The position numbers and the translations under genes were made by a program. Shown here piece after piece: positions 41,646 through 50,011 of a stretch of 64,000 nucleotides of DNA; the stretch's first letter is position 1; every line of letters begins with the position of its first letter. Source of the stretch: ATX-6F1 sp943369485 (GTDB lineage: Bacteria; Cyanobacteriota; Cyanobacteriia; PCC-6307; Cyanobiaceae); NCBI GenBank assembly GCA_943369485.1, contig CALRNH020000006.1:1-64000 (forward strand). Reading direction: 5' to 3'. The notes beneath the pieces were generated by a model, which did not search any database, was not told the DNA's origin, and saw only the letters and a program-made list of their open reading frames with translations.

Positions 41646-42979
41646 GGCTGTTGCAAGGCGCCCAGCAGCTGCGGCAGTTCGCTGGCGAAGGCGGTGAGGT
41701 TGCGGTTGCAGAGCCCCCCCACATGCAGGCGCTGGCGCCCGTCCTCTGCGATCGCCCACAACTGGCGTGTGGCCACCAGGCTGAGGCCGCAACCAACAAG
41801 CGCAATGGCGAAGCCGGCGTAGACCAGCGGCACCCCCGGATCGCGCTTGAGCAGCAGGCCACTGGCGGGCAGGATCGAGGCCACCCGTAGGGGCAGACCG
41901 TTCACCTCCAGGGGCTCGCCGCCGGGGATGAGCCGGCCCAGCAGGCTGGCGTCGCTGGCGTAGATCTCCACCGGTCCGGCCTCGTTGGTCACGCTCAGCA
42001 GCACGGGATCTGTGCCGTCGGGGCGGGTGGGCAGCACCAACCCCCAGATCTGGTTTCCGAGTTGCGGGAAGCTCTGCAGCGGAAGCTCCAGCAGCGGGCT
42101 TTTGCCCAGTTGCAGCGTGATCGTCGCCAAGGCCCAATCCGCCTGGTAGATGGTCATCCCCTGGTGGCGCAGGGGGTGGTTGACGCTGATCTCACTGCGT
42201 TGCTCGACCGCAGGGGTTCTGGCCTGGGCGGGGTTTTTGAGCAGCAAGCGCGAGCGGAACTGCTCCGGTCGCCCTGCCGGGTCGCGGTCGATGCCGAACT
42301 GCTCCAGCACCAAGGTCAACTGACCCTGGCCGCGGCGATCCAGCAATTCGAGCTCGTGGCCCGGGGCCAGAAAACGCTCCACCCGTTGGCCTCCCAAGGC
42401 TCCCCAGGCCGACCCCACAAGCAGCACCACCAGCCCCGCATGCACCAGCAGTGGGCCCACCCGGCCGGCCACGCCCCGCCGGGCCGCAAGTCGGCCTGCC
42501 TGGCTCTGAACCCGCCAGCCGCGGGCCGTGAGCAGGCCCCCGAGGCGATCGAGATCCGCCTGGGGGTCAAGGGAGGCAACGCTCTCCGCCACGCTGAGCT
42601 TGCTGAGCTGGCGCGGGGAGCTGTAGTCGACCCAGCGCAGGGCGGCGCGCAGCGCCGGCCACTGGCGGCGCCAGCTGCACAGCACCAGGGACAGCCCGAG
42701 CCAGCCCAGCAACGCCAGGAACCAGTCACTGGAATACAGGTGATCGAGCTGGAGCGCCAGGATCCCGTCCCCGTGCACGAACCCCAGCCAGGGGGTTTCG
42801 TCGTAGAGGCGGTGATAGAACTCGCTGCTTTCCTGCTGGGGGATCGCGGTGCCCAGCCCGCTGGCAATCGCCACCACCAGCAGCAGCACGATGGCCAGAC
42901 GCAGATCTGAAATCCACGTGGCCACTCGCCCGAGGGCGCTCAGCAGTGGTGCGGCCAAGGCAGGCGTGGCAGAGGTCAT
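41633..42979 (-). CDS. ccs1: Cytochrome c biogenesis protein Ccs1 (ResB family)
   Basis: A 448-residue ResB-like membrane protein of system II cytochrome c maturation, which together with CcsA delivers and attaches haem on the lumenal side. Membrane helices are at the N-terminus (LRLAIVLLLVVAIASGLGTAIPQ), near residue 85 (WFLALLGWLGLSLVL), near 165 (LLVHAGLVVLLVGSAWGALGG) and near the C-terminus (GFAIALVGCGLSLVA), with a large lumenal domain between. LVHAG carries the conserved His. ATG 42979 overlaps ccdA by 4 nt. Confidence 0.94.
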   Translation of the reverse strand: MTSATPALAAPLLSALGRVATWISDLRLAIVLLLVVAIASGLGTAIPQQESSEFYHRLYDETPWLGFVHGDGILALQLDHLYSSDWFLALLGWLGLSLVLCSWRRQWPALRAALRWVDYSSPRQLSKLSVAESVASLDPQADLDRLGGLLTARGWRVQSQAGRLAARRGVAGRVGPLLVHAGLVVLLVGSAWGALGGQRVERFLAPGHELELLDRRGQGQLTLVLEQFGIDRDPAGRPEQFRSRLLLKNPAQARTPAVEQRSEISVNHPLRHQGMTIYQADWALATITLQLGKSPLLELPLQSFPQLGNQIWGLVLPTRPDGTDPVLLSVTNEAGPVEIYASDASLLGRLIPGGEPLEVNGLPLRVASILPASGLLLKRDPGVPLVYAGFAIALVGCGLSLVATRQLWAIAEDGRQRLHVGGLCNRNLTAFASELPQLLGALQQPHPS

Positions 42980-43710
42980 GGCAACTGGGCCAGCAGGGTG
43001 AGGCCGCCGGTGAGCACCAACACGACGCCACTGATCGCTGGAACCCAGCGTCCGACTGAGCGCAGGGCCAGCAGGCGCGGCAAGCTGGCCGCCAGGGTTC
43101 CCGCCAGCAGCAGGGGCAGCACCTGCCCCAGGCTGAAGCAGGCCAGCAGCACCATGCCCACCAGGGGCGTGCCGTTCTGGGCCATCCAGGCCAGCAGCAC
43201 CGCCAGCACCGGCGTGGTGCAAGGGGAGGCCGCCAGGCCGAAGGCCAGGCCCGCCGCCAGGGGAGCCAGGGGCGCGGGCACCTTCTGGCGCCAGCGATCT
43301 GGGTCGGGACCGTTAGGTAGACGGAACTTCACCAGTCCCAGCAGGTTGAGGCCCATCACCAGGGCCAGGGCCGCCACCAGCACGGAAATCAGACCCGGGA
43401 CACGCCCGTAGAACAGACCGAGAAGACCGCTGGCCAGCCCCAGCAGTACCAGCGAGACGACGATCCCGAGCGCAAAACTGAGGCTGCGCACCCAGGGCCG
43501 CCGCTGCCGGTCGCTGAAGCCGGCCAGATACGCCAGGGTCACGGGCAGCAGCCCCAGGGAGCAGGGGCCAAGGCTGGTGAGCAGCCCTCCGGCAAAGACG
43601 ATCGCCAGGGTGATCGGACCGGGTGCCGACAGTGAGGCGCGTAAAAACTGTTCAGTCCAGCGAGCCAGATCGGCCAGCTGATCGGCGAGTGAGAGACCAA
43701 GGCTGGTCAT
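42976..43710 (-). CDS. ccdA: Thiol:disulfide interchange transporter CcdA
   Basis: A 244-residue polytopic protein of the CcdA/DsbD family that moves reducing equivalents across the thylakoid or plasma membrane to keep apocytochrome c thiols reduced. The two redox cysteines are visible in LLTSLGPCSLGLLPVTLAYLAG and GLAASPCTTPVLAVLLAW. About six membrane helices. It overlaps ccs1 by 4 nt (ATGA), so both system II genes are coupled. Confidence 0.95.
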   Translation of the reverse strand: MTSLGLSLADQLADLARWTEQFLRASLSAPGPITLAIVFAGGLLTSLGPCSLGLLPVTLAYLAGFSDRQRRPWVRSLSFALGIVVSLVLLGLASGLLGLFYGRVPGLISVLVAALALVMGLNLLGLVKFRLPNGPDPDRWRQKVPAPLAPLAAGLAFGLAASPCTTPVLAVLLAWMAQNGTPLVGMVLLACFSLGQVLPLLLAGTLAASLPRLLALRSVGRWVPAISGVVLVLTGGLTLLAQLP

Positions 43711-43728
43711 GGGGGCCTGGTGCAGGTG

Positions 43729-44946
43729 TCACCCTATCGGGGCGACCCCCTGTCTCCGTCGCCGGGGTCGGCCTGGATCAACCCCCGCCGATTCCAGTGA
43801 GCAGCGAATCAGCAGACCGGCGGTGAGCAGGCTGGCGAGCAGCGAATTGCCGCCGTAGCTGATCAGGGGCAGCGGCAATCCGGTGGTGGGCATCGCTCCG
43901 CTGGCCACGGCGATGTTCAGAATCGACTGGCCCACCAGCAGGGTGGTGCAGCCGATGGCGATCAGCCGCTGCTGGTTGCTGCGGCAGCTCAGAGCCACCC
44001 GGAGCCCCACGAAGCCGAACAACAGCAGGAACAGCAGCAGCATCACCGAGCCGATGTAGCCGAACTCCTCGGCGAACACCGCGAAGATGAAATCCGTGGA
44101 CTGGATGGGCAGGTATTGAAGTTTCTGGGTGGAGAGGCCGAAACCCTCGCCCAGGGGGCCGCCGGAGCCGATGGCCAGAAGGCTTTGCACCAGCTGGTAG
44201 CCGTCCCCCTGGGCATCCTTCCAGGGATTCAGGAACGAGGTCACCCGGACCCGCTGGTAGGTGTTGATCAAGATGCTGCTGATCCCCACCAGCCCCCCAC
44301 CGAGGGCCGTGGCCAGCAGGGCGCCCAGGTTGAGGCCGGAGGCCAGGGCCATCAGCCAGAGCAGCAGGCCCGTCAGGGCGGCTGTGCTCAGGTTGGGTTG
44401 CTTGAGGATCAGCAGGATCAGGGCGCCGAACACCCCCAGCCAGAGCAGCTTCTGGTCTAAGGCGATGCGCTTCCAATGGGCAAACAGGGCAGCCCCCTGC
44501 AAGACCACGAAGGGCTTGACGAGCTCCGAAGGTTGGAGCTGGATCGGGCCGACCACCAGCCAACGGCTGGCACCGTTCACGGTGCTGCCTGCCACCAGGG
44601 TGGCGGCCACCATGAGCCCCCCCAGCAACAGGGCGGGGCCGGCCAGCTTGGACCAACGGCGGATATTCACCCGCAGGGCCAGAAGCAGCAGCCCCCAGCT
44701 CGCCGCCAGCCAGAGCAGCTGACGTTTGAGGTAATAGGCGGCGTCGCCCATCTCCCGCTCGGCCACCCACCAGCTGGCTGACGTCAGGATCAGGATTCCG
44801 AGCAGGCTCCAGAGGGCCACTAAGCCCAGCAGGAGCCTCGCCTCGGCGGGCCAGAGGGCGAAGGGAAGCGGCAGGAGTCTTTTTGCGGAGACCTCTGGGC
44901 TCGGGATCGAGCTGGGGGGGCGGGTCGCGATGCCGGGCAAGGCCAT
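43729..44946 (-). CDS. ftsW: FtsW/RodA/SpoVE-family peptidoglycan glycosyltransferase
   Basis: A 405-residue SEDS protein with about ten membrane helices. It has TVNGASRWLVVGPIQLQPSELVKPFVVLQGA, a cytoplasmic KQPNLSTA block, FIFAVFAEEFGYIGS and the signature GLPLPLISYGGNSLLASL. FtsW polymerises septal peptidoglycan with its cognate class b PBP. FtsW rather than RodA is preferred by these blocks and by picocyanobacterial gene order, but a single gene without context cannot prove it. It lies 18 bp upstream of ccdA on the same strand. Confidence 0.9.
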   Translation of the reverse strand: MALPGIATRPPSSIPSPEVSAKRLLPLPFALWPAEARLLLGLVALWSLLGILILTSASWWVAEREMGDAAYYLKRQLLWLAASWGLLLLALRVNIRRWSKLAGPALLLGGLMVAATLVAGSTVNGASRWLVVGPIQLQPSELVKPFVVLQGAALFAHWKRIALDQKLLWLGVFGALILLILKQPNLSTAALTGLLLWLMALASGLNLGALLATALGGGLVGISSILINTYQRVRVTSFLNPWKDAQGDGYQLVQSLLAIGSGGPLGEGFGLSTQKLQYLPIQSTDFIFAVFAEEFGYIGSVMLLLFLLLFGFVGLRVALSCRSNQQRLIAIGCTTLLVGQSILNIAVASGAMPTTGLPLPLISYGGNSLLASLLTAGLLIRCSLESAGVDPGRPRRRRQGVAPIG

Positions 44947-45006
44947 GGGCTCAGGAAAGCTTCATCGTCAGCTGGACACAAGCCGCTCACTCCCGAGTGT
45001 ACGGAC

Positions 45007-45033
45007 AAAAAAAAGCCCGGCCAGTGCCGAGCT
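45007..45033 (-). terminator. Terminator of the apcABC operon
   Basis: On the minus strand agctcggc-actg-gccgggct forms an 8-bp stem with a tetraloop and is followed by a run of eight T. It lies 32 bp after the apcC stop and before ftsW. Confidence 0.92.
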
Positions 45034-45064
45034 TGCATGAAAAGAGCTGAGCTGAGCGATGGAC

Positions 45065-45265
45065 TCAGTTACCGACGTTGATCTGACGTCGACCAGAGAC
45101 GAGTTCAACCTTCAGAATCTTTCCACCCTGCTTCATGATGCGCTGTTGCTCAGCGAACCAACTTTGGTACGGCACCCACTTCGTGAAGTAGGTGTTTTGC
45201 AGCTCGCGCTGGGTCCGAGCCTTTTCAGGACAGGGAATGCAGGCCGTGATCTTGAACAGACGCAT
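45065..45265 (-). CDS. apcC: Phycobilisome core linker (LC 7.8)
   Basis: A 66-residue linker, RLFKITACIPCPEKARTQRELQNTYFTKWVPYQSWFAEQQ, the ApcC pattern. It caps the allophycocyanin trimers of the phycobilisome core. It is third in apcA-apcB-apcC, 33 bp after apcB, and is followed by a strong terminator. Confidence 0.97.
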   Translation of the reverse strand: MRLFKITACIPCPEKARTQRELQNTYFTKWVPYQSWFAEQQRIMKQGGKILKVELVSGRRQINVGN

Positions 45266-45298
45266 GGGTTGATCCTCGCGGGGTAGACCGTTGTGGGA

Positions 45299-45787
45299 TC
45301 AGTTGCCCAGGCCGGAACTGATGTAGTCGAGGTAGACGCCCAGTTCGCGCCCGGCTTCAGGACCAACCAGCGCGGCGGCCGATTCCTTGATGGCCTGAAT
45401 CGACTGCACCGTGGCGCCGATGGGCACCCCTAAGGAGTTGTAGGTCTCCTTGAGGCCATTGAGCACGCGCTCATCGAGGATCGAAGAGTCACCCGCCAGC
45501 ATGGCGTAGGTGGCGTAGCGGAGGTAGTAGTCGAGGTCGCGGATGCAAGCGGCATAGCGACGGGTGGTGTACATGTTGCCGCCCGGACGGGTGATGTCCG
45601 TGTAGAGCAGCGTTTTTGCGACGGCGTCTTTGATGATGGCCGAGGCGTTGGCGGAAACGGTGGCGGCAGCGCGCACCCGTAGCTCACCACTGGCGAAGTA
45701 CTGCTCAAGGCGACCGATGGAGGAGTCGTCGAGGTAGAGACCCTGAACGTCAGAAAGGTTGATGACGTTGGTGATCGCGTCTTGCAT
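45299..45787 (-). CDS. apcB: Allophycocyanin beta chain
   Basis: A 162-residue globin-like biliprotein (MQDAITNVINLSDVQGLYLDD). The phycocyanobilin is attached at Cys81 (RRYAACIRDLDYYLRYATYAM), and Asn71 is the site that is N-methylated in homologues. ApcA and ApcB form the trimers of the phycobilisome core that pass excitation to photosystem II. It lies 38 bp downstream of apcA. Confidence 0.98.
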   Translation of the reverse strand: MQDAITNVINLSDVQGLYLDDSSIGRLEQYFASGELRVRAAATVSANASAIIKDAVAKTLLYTDITRPGGNMYTTRRYAACIRDLDYYLRYATYAMLAGDSSILDERVLNGLKETYNSLGVPIGATVQSIQAIKESAAALVGPEAGRELGVYLDYISSGLGN

Positions 45788-45825
45788 AGGTCTGAGGAAG
45801 CGGCGGTGGGGAAGAGAAGGCAGCC

Positions 45826-46311
45826 TCAGGAAAGGGCGCCGATGACGTAATCGAAGAAGAAGCCAGCTTCTTCAGCGTCGGCTCCAGTGAGCAGCGAGCT
45901 TGAGGCGAATTTCAGTTCGCGCACGACTTCTGCCATGGCTTCGAGTGGGGTGCCGAGAGCGCGATACATCTCGCGGGCCCCGATAATGCCGATCTCCTCA
46001 ATGGGAGTGACATCGCCGGCCACGATCCCGTAGGTCACCAGGCGCAGGTAGTAGTCGATGTCGCGGAGGCAGGAGGCCGTCATCTCTTCGCCGTAGGCAT
46101 TGCCTCCCGGAGAGATCAGGTCAGGACGCTTCTGGAAGAGGGCGCCGCCTGCCTGCTTGACGAGACGTTCCCGGCTTTCGCTCAGGACTCGAGCCACCCG
46201 CAGTCGGCGTTGACCGCCGGAGACGAAAGACTTGATCTGGTCGAGTTCGCCGGGGCTGAGGTAGCGGGCTTCAGCATCCGCGTTGATGATCGAGTTGGAG
46301 ACGATGCTCAT
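45826..46311 (-). CDS. apcA: Allophycocyanin alpha chain
   Basis: A 161-residue biliprotein (MSIVSNSIINADAEARYLSPGELDQIK) with chromophore-binding Cys81 (MTASCLRDIDYYLRLVTYGI). It pairs with ApcB in the core. The open frame continues upstream but ATG 46311 is the family start. It is the first gene of the apcABC unit, about 500 bp downstream of apcE on the same strand. Confidence 0.98.
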   Translation of the reverse strand: MSIVSNSIINADAEARYLSPGELDQIKSFVSGGQRRLRVARVLSESRERLVKQAGGALFQKRPDLISPGGNAYGEEMTASCLRDIDYYLRLVTYGIVAGDVTPIEEIGIIGAREMYRALGTPLEAMAEVVRELKFASSSLLTGADAEEAGFFFDYVIGALS

Positions 46312-46626
46312 GCAGTTCTGCCTCGAAACAAGCGGTCGCCGTGAAGGAGACCGATAGCCGGTGGGTAAGGGGTGGATGCCTGTGCTCCATGACTGGGGCT
46401 TCCGAAAGGAGGCCTGGCGTGGAGGAGCGGCTTCTGCGTGGCTCAACGGCGCTGCCTCGGGAGGCGGTGCCGTTGGGCTGCGGGTCGGCCAGGCGGCAAA
46501 TCAGATCAACTGATCGCCGAATCATTCTGCGGCAGGCCGCTGTCCTGACTCGGCCTCCGGTAACAGTTCTTCACGGCGGAACGTTTTTTGAAAACCCTTT
46601 GCGCGCAATGGCTTTCGCGGGAGTTG

Positions 46627-46656
46627 TTGATACGTGGTCTCCGCTGCAAATGTTAA
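46627..46656 (-). promoter_or_regulatory. apcA: Candidate apcA promoter
   Basis: On the minus strand TTAACA (46656-46651) and TATCAA (46632-46627) are separated by 18 bp, close to sigma-70 -35 and -10 boxes. The start site would be near 46620, leaving a leader of about 300 nt before apcA. Supported by fit to consensus only. Confidence 0.4.
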
Positions 46657-46663
46657 TCATTTG
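46647..46663. repeat. Inverted repeat CAAATG-N5-CATTTG over the apcA -35 region
   Basis: A perfect 6-bp dyad with a 5-bp AT spacer. It overlaps the candidate -35 box on the minus strand, so it has the geometry of a transcription-factor operator for apcA. Confidence 0.45.
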
Positions 46664-46709
46664 ATCGCTCAACCCGACCTCTTCGTCGTGCTGTCCGCGT
46701 CAGATTGAG

Positions 46710-46731
46710 CCTCCAACACCCGTGTTGGAGG
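46710..46731. repeat. Perfect 10-bp inverted repeat 3' of apcE
   Basis: cctccaacac and gtgttggagg flank CC, 78 bp after the apcE stop. There is no T run on either side. It could be a processing or stability hairpin in the apcE 3' end, or a factor-dependent terminator. Confidence 0.6.
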
Positions 46732-46749
46732 ACAAAGCCCGAGCTTGGG

Positions 46750-46763
46750 ACCAGGCGCCTGGT
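46750..46763. repeat. 14-bp perfect palindrome 3' of apcE
   Basis: accaggcgcctggt is a perfect palindrome, 46 bp after the apcE stop and 18 bp from the 10-bp inverted repeat. The two may form a tandem hairpin in the apcE 3' region. Confidence 0.55.
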
Positions 46764-46808
46764 GTGTTGGAAGCCCTCAGCGGCTCAGGGGGGTCAGGGC
46801 CAGGGCGC

Positions 46809-49800
46809 TCAGATCGCGCCTTTGGTGGGTGGGTTGAGAGCGGCGTTGCCGCCGTAGAGACTGGCGGTGCGGTTCACCGTGGTGAGTGGCAGGCCGTCCT
46901 GGGTGTCGAGGCCGCGCAGGAAAGGCACCGTGTCGCGGCCGAAGCTTGTGGCGTACTCGTCGCTGTTGACGAGGGCTTCGAGGGCTCGCTGTTGGCCCAA
47001 GTTGGCCCGGGTGGCAAGGAACGCGCTCACTTCGCCGGCCTGGGCGGCCCGCCCCAGCAGAGCCAGGTAGGCCGCCGTTGCGGCCCGCAGCGGGGCCAGT
47101 CGGTTCAGCCGCTGCTGGAACAGATCGCTGGAGGCCAGGACGGCCACAAACTCCGACACAGAAAGGTGGCCATCACGCAGCTGTGATTCGGAGTCGCCGA
47201 GGCGTTCTGAGGCCAGCACCTCACGGTTGAGGAGTTGGCGGTAGACGTTGCGGAGCACACTCTGCAGCTCAGCTTCGCCGGGGAACCTTGACAGCCGCAC
47301 GGGCTCGGGGAGGCTGCGTCGGCGGGTCAGCCCCTGGGGCTTGCCAGGACGCAGGGCCTTGGCCATCGCCGAGACTGGTTGTTCGCTGGAGACAAAGCCG
47401 CGGCTGCTGCCAATTAGGGCCTTCCAGTTGGCGCCTCCAACGGACGTCAAGGCCGTGGGGGCTGGGGTGTAGGGGGCGATGGAACGCCCCGGCGAGGAAG
47501 ACCAGACCGGCGCGCCCCCTTGGTTGGGCTGCCAGCGGGCGGAGCTCCAGCGGCGGGTTGGGGCAGGGTTCTGGCGCAGGCTTTCGGGACCCCTGGGGGC
47601 ATCCACAACAGCGGCGGTCTCGCTGCCGCTGATGGTGGCGCTCCAACCTCGCAGCACCACCCGCTGGCGGTCGGGAAGGTTGCGCTGGGTGGTCTCTGAG
47701 CTGTTGACGATGCCCTGTTGGGTGGTCACATTCGGCCGCTTGACCGGCCGAGTGTCCGCATAGGCGCCGGCGTTGAAGGGCCGTTTGAGGGCGGGAACCC
47801 GGCGCGCGTTGAGATCGTTCGCGGTGATGAAGCGCTCGTAGGGAACGGTGTCCTCACCGAAGCTTTCGCTGTACTCGGGGCTGTCGAGGATCGCATCCAC
47901 CAACCCGTAAAAACCCTTGCGTGCAGCTGTGTCGAAGTAGGCGTCGATTTCCCAGCGGCCGAACGTGGGGCGACCCAGCAGCCTGCGGTGAATAATTTCG
48001 ATTGCCTTGGTGATGTAGAGGCCGTTCCAGTAGCGGCGGCGGAAAGCCGCTGAGCGAGCCACCTCACGGATGAAGTTTCGCAGGCAGATGTCGCCATTCT
48101 CGAGCTTGATTTCCTCCACCTTCAGGCGCTCCCCGGCATAGCCGGCCGTGCCCAGCACCTGAACGTAAACAGCGTCGATCACGGATCGGGTGCTCGATTC
48201 GGTCGTACGCACGCTGGGTTGTCCACCACGGCGCGGTACCGAGGAGCCCCCTGTGGAGATCTGCTGGAGGCGCACCAGCTTCGGCCCTACCCGGCGGGGC
48301 TTGGCCTTGCGGAATTGAGGGCTGTCCATCTGCCCCGGCTGGGCGATGCCGTTGCCGATCAGGATGCGCCGGTTGTCGTAACCGATCGGGGCTGGACGGG
48401 TGGCAACCGATGCCGTGCCCGAGGGGAAGATGGCTCCGTAGTTGAGGGCGAGGGGGTCGTTGCCGCCGCCGTAGGCGTGTTGATCGGCGTAGGGCTGGCG
48501 GTAGGAGGCGTAGAGGGTGACGTATTGCGGTGCCCCTTCGAAGGGCGCGCTGAAATTGAACAGCTTGCGGTTGGAGCCCCAGCCGGCGCTCTCCTGGGCT
48601 TCCTCGCCGAGATCGCGCAGGAAGGGAACGGTTTCTTCCCCGAACACCCGGGCGTACTCCTGGGTGTTGATCAGAGCGTCGACAAGACCCTTGAGGCCCT
48701 GGGCGCTGACGATGTCGAAGTAACGGGTGAACTCCTCCCGGGAGCTGATGCCTCGGCCGAGGAAGTGTCGGAAGGCCAGCTCGACGGCGCGGCTGTTGGA
48801 GAAGCGCCCGTAGAACTGCAGGCGGTACTCCTTGCTGTGGCCAAGGGAGCGGATGAACTCGCGCATCGAGATCTGTCCCTGGCGCACCTGGGTGGCCTCC
48901 ACTGGGCTCACCACCTGGCTGTAGCCCTTGACGATGTCGCGCTCGAACACCTGCCTGTAGGCAGCACGGATCACCTCGGCTTTCTGGGCTCCGGTCTGGC
49001 CGGGCTTGATGTTGTAGCGGGGAGCCTTGCCCTGGGCGGCCAGCGCGTAGATCGCAGGCAGCTGCAGACCCTGGTTTTCCGGGCTGCCGAGGCGCTGGCG
49101 GGAGGAGGGGGTGGGAACGTCGAGTTCCTTGATCAGAACGTTGAAGGCCTCGATCACCAGGGACCGGGCTTCAGGCTCGCCGCTGAACAACTCAGCGGCG
49201 GCGGCACGCATTTCCTGCAGGGCCACGTTGGTGGCCGCCAGGGAGCATCCCTTTTCGAGCACATCCCGAAGGCCGCGGGTGTTCACCGCCAGGATGCTGG
49301 GGTCGCCAGCCATCACGGCATAGCCCACATATCGCAGGAACCAGGCCATGTCGCGCACGGATTTACGCATCCGCTCCGTGCCGTAGAGGGCAACGCTGAT
49401 CGGGCTGAAGCCCGTGGGAAGCACGACGCGCACATCCGCATCGGCCTGGAGACCCCCGAGAACCCTGCCCAGGAAGCCCTTGGTGGCGCTGCCCTGGGCG
49501 ACAGTGGCGACCGAGGCGGCAAAGGCCACCTGATCAGCCGCCAAGGGGGTGGCCTCAGCGCTGCGTGGGGACTCCGGGGTCAGCGGTCCGTCGAGATAGG
49601 AGAGCGGGGTACCGCCGGAGAAGATGCGGTTCGCCGCGCGGCCAACAATCCCATCGGCGTTGGCGGACAAACGTCTGGCCACCTGAACACGTACGAGGCC
49701 GCTCTGGAAGAAGGTGCTGAGGTTGCCGAGCTCGCCGAGATCGGGAAAGCGGTCCTCTTGCTCCGCCTGACGGACGCTGGAGAGCGGCAGGGTGTCAAAC

Positions 49801-49847
49801 AGCTGGGGTGAAACCCTCGGGCTGCCGCTGCTGGCGGTCACGGTCAT
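46809..49847 (-). CDS. apcE: Phycobilisome core-membrane linker (LCM, terminal emitter)
   Basis: A 1012-residue ApcE, anchoring the phycobilisome core to photosystem II and acting as terminal energy emitter. The N-terminal phycobilin domain (~20-240) includes a PB loop insertion (~75-140) and the chromophore Cys201 (EKGCSLAATNVALQEMRAA). Three linker (REP) domains follow at roughly 255-390, 525-655 and 840-975, each with an FGEDTVPF/FGRDTVPF-type motif; three repeats fit a tricylindrical core. Arms between are Ser/Arg/Pro-rich. ATG 49847 (MTVTASSGSPRVSPQLFD) is chosen; upstream extension is not conserved. Divergent from the methyltransferase gene. Confidence 0.97.
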   Translation of the reverse strand: MTVTASSGSPRVSPQLFDTLPLSSVRQAEQEDRFPDLGELGNLSTFFQSGLVRVQVARRLSANADGIVGRAANRIFSGGTPLSYLDGPLTPESPRSAEATPLAADQVAFAASVATVAQGSATKGFLGRVLGGLQADADVRVVLPTGFSPISVALYGTERMRKSVRDMAWFLRYVGYAVMAGDPSILAVNTRGLRDVLEKGCSLAATNVALQEMRAAAAELFSGEPEARSLVIEAFNVLIKELDVPTPSSRQRLGSPENQGLQLPAIYALAAQGKAPRYNIKPGQTGAQKAEVIRAAYRQVFERDIVKGYSQVVSPVEATQVRQGQISMREFIRSLGHSKEYRLQFYGRFSNSRAVELAFRHFLGRGISSREEFTRYFDIVSAQGLKGLVDALINTQEYARVFGEETVPFLRDLGEEAQESAGWGSNRKLFNFSAPFEGAPQYVTLYASYRQPYADQHAYGGGNDPLALNYGAIFPSGTASVATRPAPIGYDNRRILIGNGIAQPGQMDSPQFRKAKPRRVGPKLVRLQQISTGGSSVPRRGGQPSVRTTESSTRSVIDAVYVQVLGTAGYAGERLKVEEIKLENGDICLRNFIREVARSAAFRRRYWNGLYITKAIEIIHRRLLGRPTFGRWEIDAYFDTAARKGFYGLVDAILDSPEYSESFGEDTVPYERFITANDLNARRVPALKRPFNAGAYADTRPVKRPNVTTQQGIVNSSETTQRNLPDRQRVVLRGWSATISGSETAAVVDAPRGPESLRQNPAPTRRWSSARWQPNQGGAPVWSSSPGRSIAPYTPAPTALTSVGGANWKALIGSSRGFVSSEQPVSAMAKALRPGKPQGLTRRRSLPEPVRLSRFPGEAELQSVLRNVYRQLLNREVLASERLGDSESQLRDGHLSVSEFVAVLASSDLFQQRLNRLAPLRAATAAYLALLGRAAQAGEVSAFLATRANLGQQRALEALVNSDEYATSFGRDTVPFLRGLDTQDGLPLTTVNRTASLYGGNAALNPPTKGAI

Positions 49848-50011
49848 GAACGAGAGCGGGCCTGGCCAAGGAACGTTACGGCTGGCCCTGGGGCCGATCG
49901 GGGGGCGATGAACAAATGTTTGCAGCCCTTTGGCCCTGGGGTTCCCTGGGCCCGCTGCCCCGTGAAAAGCTCCCCTGGTCAGCGCCCAGCGTTCCGCCGC
50001 CCTCCCCATCC

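Larger units (their letters stand above)
46312..46808. other. apcE-apcA intergenic region with inverted repeats
   Basis: A 497-bp gene-free gap between two phycobilisome core genes on the same strand. It holds a candidate apcA promoter about 46627-46656, an AT-rich inverted repeat, and two GC-rich palindromes near the 3' end of apcE. The predicted apcA leader would be about 300 nt. Other reading frames inside it show no recognisable protein. Confidence 0.7.
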
